Assembly (NCBI GenBank): GCA_021790035.1
Contig: JAJYIO010000059.1
Coordinates: forward strand, 1-9,621
Length of the DNA: 9,621 nt
Direction: 5' to 3'
Origin: a bacterium
GTDB lineage: Bacteria; Cyanobacteriota; Sericytochromatia; S15B-MN24; VGJW01
Both the position numbers and the translations under genes were made by a program. How positions within the stretch are numbered: position 1 is the first letter of the stretch; each line of letters begins with the position of its first letter. The notes below the pieces were generated by a model. The model was not told where the DNA came from, searched no databases, and saw only the letters and a program-made list of their open reading frames with translations. This document shows positions 5,980 to 9,621 of this stretch, one piece after another.

Positions 5980-6311
5980 CTGACCTTCGGCGCTTCAAGG
6001 CCGAGATCTTCAAGGCCCTGGCCAATCCGCAGCGGATCGCGGTGCTCGATTCTTTGCGGAGCGGAGAGCTGACCGTCGGAGAGATGGCGGCGATCCTTGG
6101 GGTCGAGCAAGCCGCCCTGTCGCAGCAGCTCTCCATCCTGCGGGCCAAGAGCATCGTCAAGTACCGAAAGCAAGGCAACTTCGTGCACTACTCCGCTGCG
6201 GATCCCACGATATTCGCGATCCTCGATGCTGCCGCTGACCTGTTCCAGAACCACGTCATCGACCTCCAGGGTCTGGTTGCTGGGCCCCAGGCGGATCCGG
6301 CCAAGAACTAG
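5970..6311 (+). CDS. ArsR/SmtB-family winged-helix transcriptional regulator
   Basis: The 113-residue protein has the ArsR layout: FKALANPQRIAVLDSL (14-29), the recognition region VGEMAAILGVEQAALSQQLSILRAKSIV (36-63), and a wing ending in the GNFVHYSAADP segment (69-79). Members bind DNA as dimers and usually release it when a metal, thiol oxidant or other ligand binds. Here the alpha-3 metal-site motif ELCVCD is replaced by ELTVG (33-37) and the whole protein has no cysteine, so the classic As/Cd/Pb and thiol-persulfide sensing chemistries are unlikely. The alpha-5 zinc pattern is also not evident. The ligand is unknown, or it may act as a non-metal repressor. ATG 5970 is the natural family start; the perfect GGAGGT at 5935-5940 is too distant to serve it. 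It leads the operon and probably controls itself and the Hyf-like genes. Confidence 0.92.
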   Translation: MSISDLRRFKAEIFKALANPQRIAVLDSLRSGELTVGEMAAILGVEQAALSQQLSILRAKSIVKYRKQGNFVHYSAADPTIFAILDAAADLFQNHVIDLQGLVAGPQADPAKN

Positions 6312-6314
6312 TCC

Positions 6315-7037
6315 ATGCAGCTCGCGATCCGCGACCTCGAGATCCTCGTGGGCGTCCCCGGCGACACCCTCTACCGCTGGGTCAAGACCCGGCGATTGCC
6401 CCTGTCGCGCGTCGGGGACAGACATTTTGCCGGCGGCCTCGACATCCTGACCTGGGCCCTCTCGACCGGCACGGTCCTGGCGCGCAATCCCTGGGTACGG
6501 AAGACGGACGAACGATCCAGCGCGGATCGGCTGATCGAGTCGGTGGAGCGGGGCGGTATCCGCAGCCTCGAGGTACCCGTGCCTGGCGATCTCGCGGCGG
6601 CCCTGCCCGAGCTTCTGGAGACCATCCCCGAGGCTTCCGTCAAGGTGCGCGAGCTGATGCGAGCTCGGCTTGCCGCCGTTTTGCCCGGAGCGTATCTGGT
6701 CTTGCCGGCGGGTCTTGCGGTGCCGCATCCCCGGCATCCTTTGGTGGTCGACGTGGATCGCCCGATCGTGCGGATGGTCTTCTTCAGCGCCCCGCTGCAG
6801 GGCTCGCCACTGTCGGGAGCGGCCGAGCGCAGTGCCCGGATGTCGGCGTGGTGCTGGATCCTGGCGCCCAAGGTGGACGATCACGCCCTCTTGCTGGCCG
6901 AGATCTTGCGTGCGGCCGCTCACGCACGGGTTCATCGCGCGCTGCTCGAGGACCGATCGGAACCGGCCCTGCTGACGGCCTTGCGTGAGTTCTCGGCCGA
7001 AGATCGAGTCCGGCTGGCCGAGGAGACGCGAGTATGA
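6315..7037 (+). CDS. HTH (excisionase/MerR-like) - PTS EIIA (type 2) fusion regulator
   Basis: The 240-residue product has two parts. Residues 4-49 (IRDLEILVGVPGDTLYRWVKTRRLPL... to DILTWAL) match the excisionase/MerR-like helix-turn-helix pattern with its TLYRWVKTRRLP recognition region. Residues about 85-230 match the fructose/nitrogen-type PTS EIIA domain: GLAVPHPRHP (135-142) holds the phospho-acceptor His138, VDRPIVRMVFFSAPLQ (147-162) follows, and DDHALLLAEILR (188-199) carries the second conserved histidine (His190). EIIA domains accept phosphate from HPr or NPr. With no transporter domains here, this is a sensor or regulator rather than a sugar carrier. It starts 3 bp after the ArsR stop and its TGA overlaps the next ATG (ATGA, 7034-7037), so its output is tied to the HyfB-like subunit. 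The DNA target and phosphodonor are unknown. Confidence 0.88.
   Translation: MQLAIRDLEILVGVPGDTLYRWVKTRRLPLSRVGDRHFAGGLDILTWALSTGTVLARNPWVRKTDERSSADRLIESVERGGIRSLEVPVPGDLAAALPELLETIPEASVKVRELMRARLAAVLPGAYLVLPAGLAVPHPRHPLVVDVDRPIVRMVFFSAPLQGSPLSGAAERSARMSAWCWILAPKVDDHALLLAEILRAAAHARVHRALLEDRSEPALLTALREFSAEDRVRLAEETRV
7020..7025 (+). promoter_or_regulatory. Ribosome binding site for the HyfB-like gene
   Basis: GAGGAG lies eight bases before ATG 7034, inside the end of the HTH-EIIA gene. It supports this start, and with the ATGA overlap implies translational coupling. Confidence 0.7.
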
Positions 7038-9013
7038 CGTGGATTTTCGCGGCCATGGCCGTCTGGTCGCTCCTCGGTATGGCTCCGCTGGCCGCCCGGT
7101 CCGGCCGGCGGGCGGGCGATTTTGGAATGGCCGTCACGCTTCTGGGGGCCGCGCTTGCCGCGTATCCGGTCGTGCTCACCCTGGCAGGCCGACCGCCCGC
7201 CGCATTCTCTCACCCCTGGGCCGTTCCATACGGAACGCTTTCCTTCGCGCTCGACGGCCTGTCGGCGTTCTTCATGGTGCCGCTCTTGATCCTGGTCAGC
7301 CTTGGAGCGGTCTTCGGCTGGAAGTACTGGCAGCACGAGGAGGGGCCGATGGGGGCGACGTGGCTCTTCTACAACCTCTTGATCGCCAGCATGGTCGCCG
7401 TCCTGTGCGCTCGCAACGGCATGCTCTTTCTGGTGGCCTGGGAGACGATGGCCCTGGTGTCATTCTTCCTGGTAACCCATCACTACGGCGATCTCGAGGT
7501 TCGCAAGGCCGGCTGGATCTACCTGATCGCCACGCACCTGGGTTCGGTCTTCCTGCTGCCGATGTTCGTGATCCTCGGGCAGGGGGGCCCCAGCCTCGAC
7601 TTCGACCACCTGGCTGCCCCTGGCACGCTGGCGCCAATGACCGCAGCAGCGGTGTTCGTGCTGGCCGTACTGGGATTCGGCTCCAAGGCGGGCTTCCTGC
7701 CGATGCACGTCTGGCTTCCCGAGGCCCATCCCGCCGCTCCCAGTCCCGTTTCCGCCGTGATGAGCGGGGTCATTGTCAAGCTCGGCATCTACGGCATCCT
7801 CCGGATGCTGCTCCTGCTCGGAGCACCCGCCGCCTGGTGGGGCTGGCTGCTGGTCGGGATCGGCCTGGCCTCCGGGGTGTTCGGAGTGCTCATGGCCCTG
7901 GCCCAGCATGATCTCAAGCGGATGCTGGCCTACTCCAGCGTCGAGAACATCGGCATCATCGCCATGGGCGTCGGTGTCGGCGTCGTCGGGCTGGCCAGCG
8001 GCCAGACACTGGTTGCCGTGCTGGGCTTCGCCGGCGCACTGTGGCATGTTCTCAATCACGCGCTGTTCAAGGGACTCCTGTTCCTCGGCGCCGGGGCCAT
8101 CCAGCATGCCACGGGCACGCGTCGGATGGATCGCCTCGGCGGCTTGCTCAAGGTGATGCCACGGACCGGAGTCGCCTTTTTGGTGGGTTCGGCAGCCATC
8201 TCGGGGCTGCCTCCGTTGAACGGCTTCGTCAGCGAGTTCGCCATCTTCCTGGGGGCTCTGGTAGGCGCCGCCACGACGACGCGCTCGGGACTCGGCGGAC
8301 TCCTGGTCGTCGCAGCCGGCCTGGCCCTGATCGGGGGGCTCGCGACCGCCTGTTTCGCCAAGGCCTTCGGCCTGGTCTTCCTGGGAGTCCCGCGTTCCGA
8401 AGCCGTGGAGGGCGCCCACGATCCCGGTGCGGCCATGCTGGTGCCGCTGGGAATCCTGGCGGGCATCTGTACGCTCGTGGGGCTGGGCGCGCCATTGCTG
8501 ATGCCTGCCTTGCTTCCGGCCATCGCCCAGCTGACCGGTCTGCCCGGGGTCGTTGCCGACGCGCAGCTCCATTTCCTCTGGCGCTCCCTGGTCGGCGTCG
8601 AAGCCACTGCAGGGATCCTGGCGATCCTGTTCATCGTGTTGTACGGATTCCGCTCGCGGTTGCTGGCGACTCGGCCGGTGACCCGGGCGGTCACGTGGGA
8701 CTGCGGATTCGGCGGTGCGACGGCACGCATGCAGTACACGTCAGCCTCGTTTGCCATGCCGCTCGTCAGCGCCTTCAGCGCGATCGTGGCCAGTCGCGGC
8801 GAGACTTCCGGGCTGGACGTGCTGTTTCCCCAAGAGGGTTCCTGGAGTGGCCAGGCGGGGGACGTCCTCAAGGATGCCCTGGGCCGCGGGTTCGGTATTT
8901 TGCAGCGCACACTGCGGCGCCTGCGAAGGATCCAGAACGGCAACCTGCAACTGTACGTCCTTTACATCGCACTCACGATGCTGATCCTGCTCGTCTGGAA
9001 GCTGGGGATCTGA
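7034..9013 (+). CDS. hyfB: HyfB/HycC-like proton-translocating membrane subunit (hydrogenase-4 / Ehr type)
   Basis: The 659-residue, strongly hydrophobic protein (more than a dozen membrane segments by eye) belongs to the Mrp-antiporter/NuoL-like family. Pumping residues seen in that family are present: Glu137 in the AWETMALVSFFLV segment, Lys218 in GFGSKAGFLPMHVWLPEAHP, Lys249 in SGVIVKLGIYGILR, Lys346 in NHALFKGLLFLGAGA, and Lys443 in the FAKAFGLVFLG segment. The region VTWDCGFG...RMQYTSASFAMPL (553-576) is typical of HyfB/HycC rather than NuoL, and the length is near that of E. coli HyfB. It should conduct protons or Na+ in the membrane arm of a complex I-like enzyme. The start is fixed by the Shine-Dalgarno at 7020-7025 and the ATGA overlap; its TGA shares one base with the next ATG. 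The symbol is by family similarity: a true hydrogenase-4 and a hydrogenase-related Ehr complex cannot be told apart here. Confidence 0.92.
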   Translation: MTWIFAAMAVWSLLGMAPLAARSGRRAGDFGMAVTLLGAALAAYPVVLTLAGRPPAAFSHPWAVPYGTLSFALDGLSAFFMVPLLILVSLGAVFGWKYWQHEEGPMGATWLFYNLLIASMVAVLCARNGMLFLVAWETMALVSFFLVTHHYGDLEVRKAGWIYLIATHLGSVFLLPMFVILGQGGPSLDFDHLAAPGTLAPMTAAAVFVLAVLGFGSKAGFLPMHVWLPEAHPAAPSPVSAVMSGVIVKLGIYGILRMLLLLGAPAAWWGWLLVGIGLASGVFGVLMALAQHDLKRMLAYSSVENIGIIAMGVGVGVVGLASGQTLVAVLGFAGALWHVLNHALFKGLLFLGAGAIQHATGTRRMDRLGGLLKVMPRTGVAFLVGSAAISGLPPLNGFVSEFAIFLGALVGAATTTRSGLGGLLVVAAGLALIGGLATACFAKAFGLVFLGVPRSEAVEGAHDPGAAMLVPLGILAGICTLVGLGAPLLMPALLPAIAQLTGLPGVVADAQLHFLWRSLVGVEATAGILAILFIVLYGFRSRLLATRPVTRAVTWDCGFGGATARMQYTSASFAMPLVSAFSAIVASRGETSGLDVLFPQEGSWSGQAGDVLKDALGRGFGILQRTLRRLRRIQNGNLQLYVLYIALTMLILLVWKLGI

Positions 9014-9621
9014 TGTTGATCGCCCTGTTGCACGTCGCGCTCGCCCTCGTGCTGTCGCCGATGCTCTTGTCCGTGGCCCACCGGACCAAGGCGTTCTTTG
9101 CCGGTCGGCAGGGTGCGCCGTGGTTGCAGCCCTACTTCGAACTCGGGCGGCTACTTCGCAAGGGAGCCGTCTACAGCGCGACCACGAGCTGGGTCTTCCA
9201 GATCGCACCGCCCCTGGGCCTGTCCGCTGCGCTCGCCACCCTGGCGCTGGTACCCTTCGCCGGGCACCGTGCGATCGTGGCCTTTCCTGGTGACGTGCTC
9301 CTGTTCTCCGGGCTTCTCGCCCTGTGGCGGTTCGCGACGATCCTGGCGGCGCTCGACACGGGTTCGAGCTTCGAGGGCATGGGAGCCAGCCGGGAGGCGG
9401 CCCTCTCGGCCCTCGGGGAGCCGGCCTTGATCCTGGCTCTCGGGGCGATCGCCCGCCAGACCGGGCAGCTTTCCCTCTCGGGAATCTTGCCCGCGCTCAC
9501 CCCGCATACCTGGCACCAGGCCTGGCCGGTGCTCGCCCTGTTGCTGGTGACGCTCTCGCTGGTGTACGTGGCCGAGAACGGCCGGGTCCCGTTCGACGAT
9601 CCCACCACGCACCTGGAACTC
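9013..9621 (+). CDS. hyfC: HyfC/HycD-like (NuoH-family) membrane subunit, truncated at the window end
   Basis: The frame opens at ATG 9013, overlapping the HyfB-like stop as TGATG, and runs off the window after 203 codons. The family is usually 300-320 residues, so about two thirds is visible. Diagnostic stretches are GRQGAPWLQPYFELGRLLRKG (31-51), DTGSSFEGMGASREA (115-129) and AENGRVPFDDPTTHLEL (187-203), the conserved acidic loop that in complex I lines the quinone channel and in group 4 hydrogenases contacts the peripheral arm. Hydrophobic segments lie between them. It anchors the hydrogenase-like module to the membrane arm. The order HyfB then HyfC matches the E. coli hyf operon order apart from the two regulators in front. 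The remaining subunits, including the large and small catalytic subunits, should lie just downstream. Confidence 0.93.
   Translation, partial: MLIALLHVALALVLSPMLLSVAHRTKAFFAGRQGAPWLQPYFELGRLLRKGAVYSATTSWVFQIAPPLGLSAALATLALVPFAGHRAIVAFPGDVLLFSGLLALWRFATILAALDTGSSFEGMGASREAALSALGEPALILALGAIARQTGQLSLSGILPALTPHTWHQAWPVLALLLVTLSLVYVAENGRVPFDDPTTHLEL

Noticed and set aside
5958..6935. - strand open frame (325 codons) opposite the ArsR and HTH-EIIA genes
   Set aside because: Both + strand genes have clear domain signatures; the antisense product is His/Arg/Gly-rich noise.
7460..8572. - strand open frame (370 codons) opposite the HyfB-like gene
   Set aside because: The product is Gln/Gly/His/Glu rich, as expected from the complement of a hydrophobic membrane-protein gene, and has no recognisable domain.
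7034..9013. NuoL of respiratory complex I
   Set aside because: The TWDCGFG...RMQYTSASFAMPL region, the length and the adjoining HyfC-like gene point to the HyfB branch rather than NuoL with NuoK/NuoM neighbours.

Overview
This is a GC-rich, gene-dense bacterial window with short intergenic gaps and Shine-Dalgarno sites ahead of several starts. No rRNA, tRNA, insertion sequence or CRISPR array is visible. The sequence alone does not identify the species; GC-rich lineages such as Actinobacteria, Chloroflexota, Myxococcota or the Sericytochromatia-type relatives of cyanobacteria all remain possible.

Left block (1-1315, + strand): the 3' end of a gene for an alanine-rich protein built from near-identical 141-bp (47-residue) tandem repeats, followed 20 bp later by a small unknown protein with a hydrophobic central segment. 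Both are unrecognised. A 78-bp gap holding a GC hairpin separates them from the convergent middle block.

Middle block (1394-5620, - strand): read in the direction of transcription, this is a LysM plus M48 metalloprotease with no visible signal peptide, then a 220-bp gap holding a possible 32-codon ORF, then a complete PolX-type DNA polymerase/PHP nuclease, then an endonuclease/exonuclease/phosphatase (EEP) family enzyme. The last two genes touch or overlap and form a likely DNA-repair pair.

The divergent gap (5621-5969) has two parts. The side near the protease gene is packed with short GC hairpins. The side near the right block is a sharply AT-rich patch with inverted repeats over a candidate promoter, which looks like an operator.

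Right block (5970-9621, + strand): a tightly packed operon of an ArsR-type repressor without cysteines, an unusual protein joining an excisionase/MerR-like helix-turn-helix to a PTS EIIA (fructose/Ntr type) domain with its phospho-acceptor histidine, a complete HyfB-like proton-pumping membrane subunit, and the first two thirds of a HyfC/HycD (NuoH-like) membrane subunit that runs off the window. Gaps between genes are 3, -4 and -1 bp. This is the start of a hydrogenase-4-like or energy-converting hydrogenase-related (Ehr) complex. The two leading regulators suggest control by a small-molecule or redox repressor and by PTS phosphorylation state. This regulatory head on a Hyf/Ehr operon is the most interesting part of the window.
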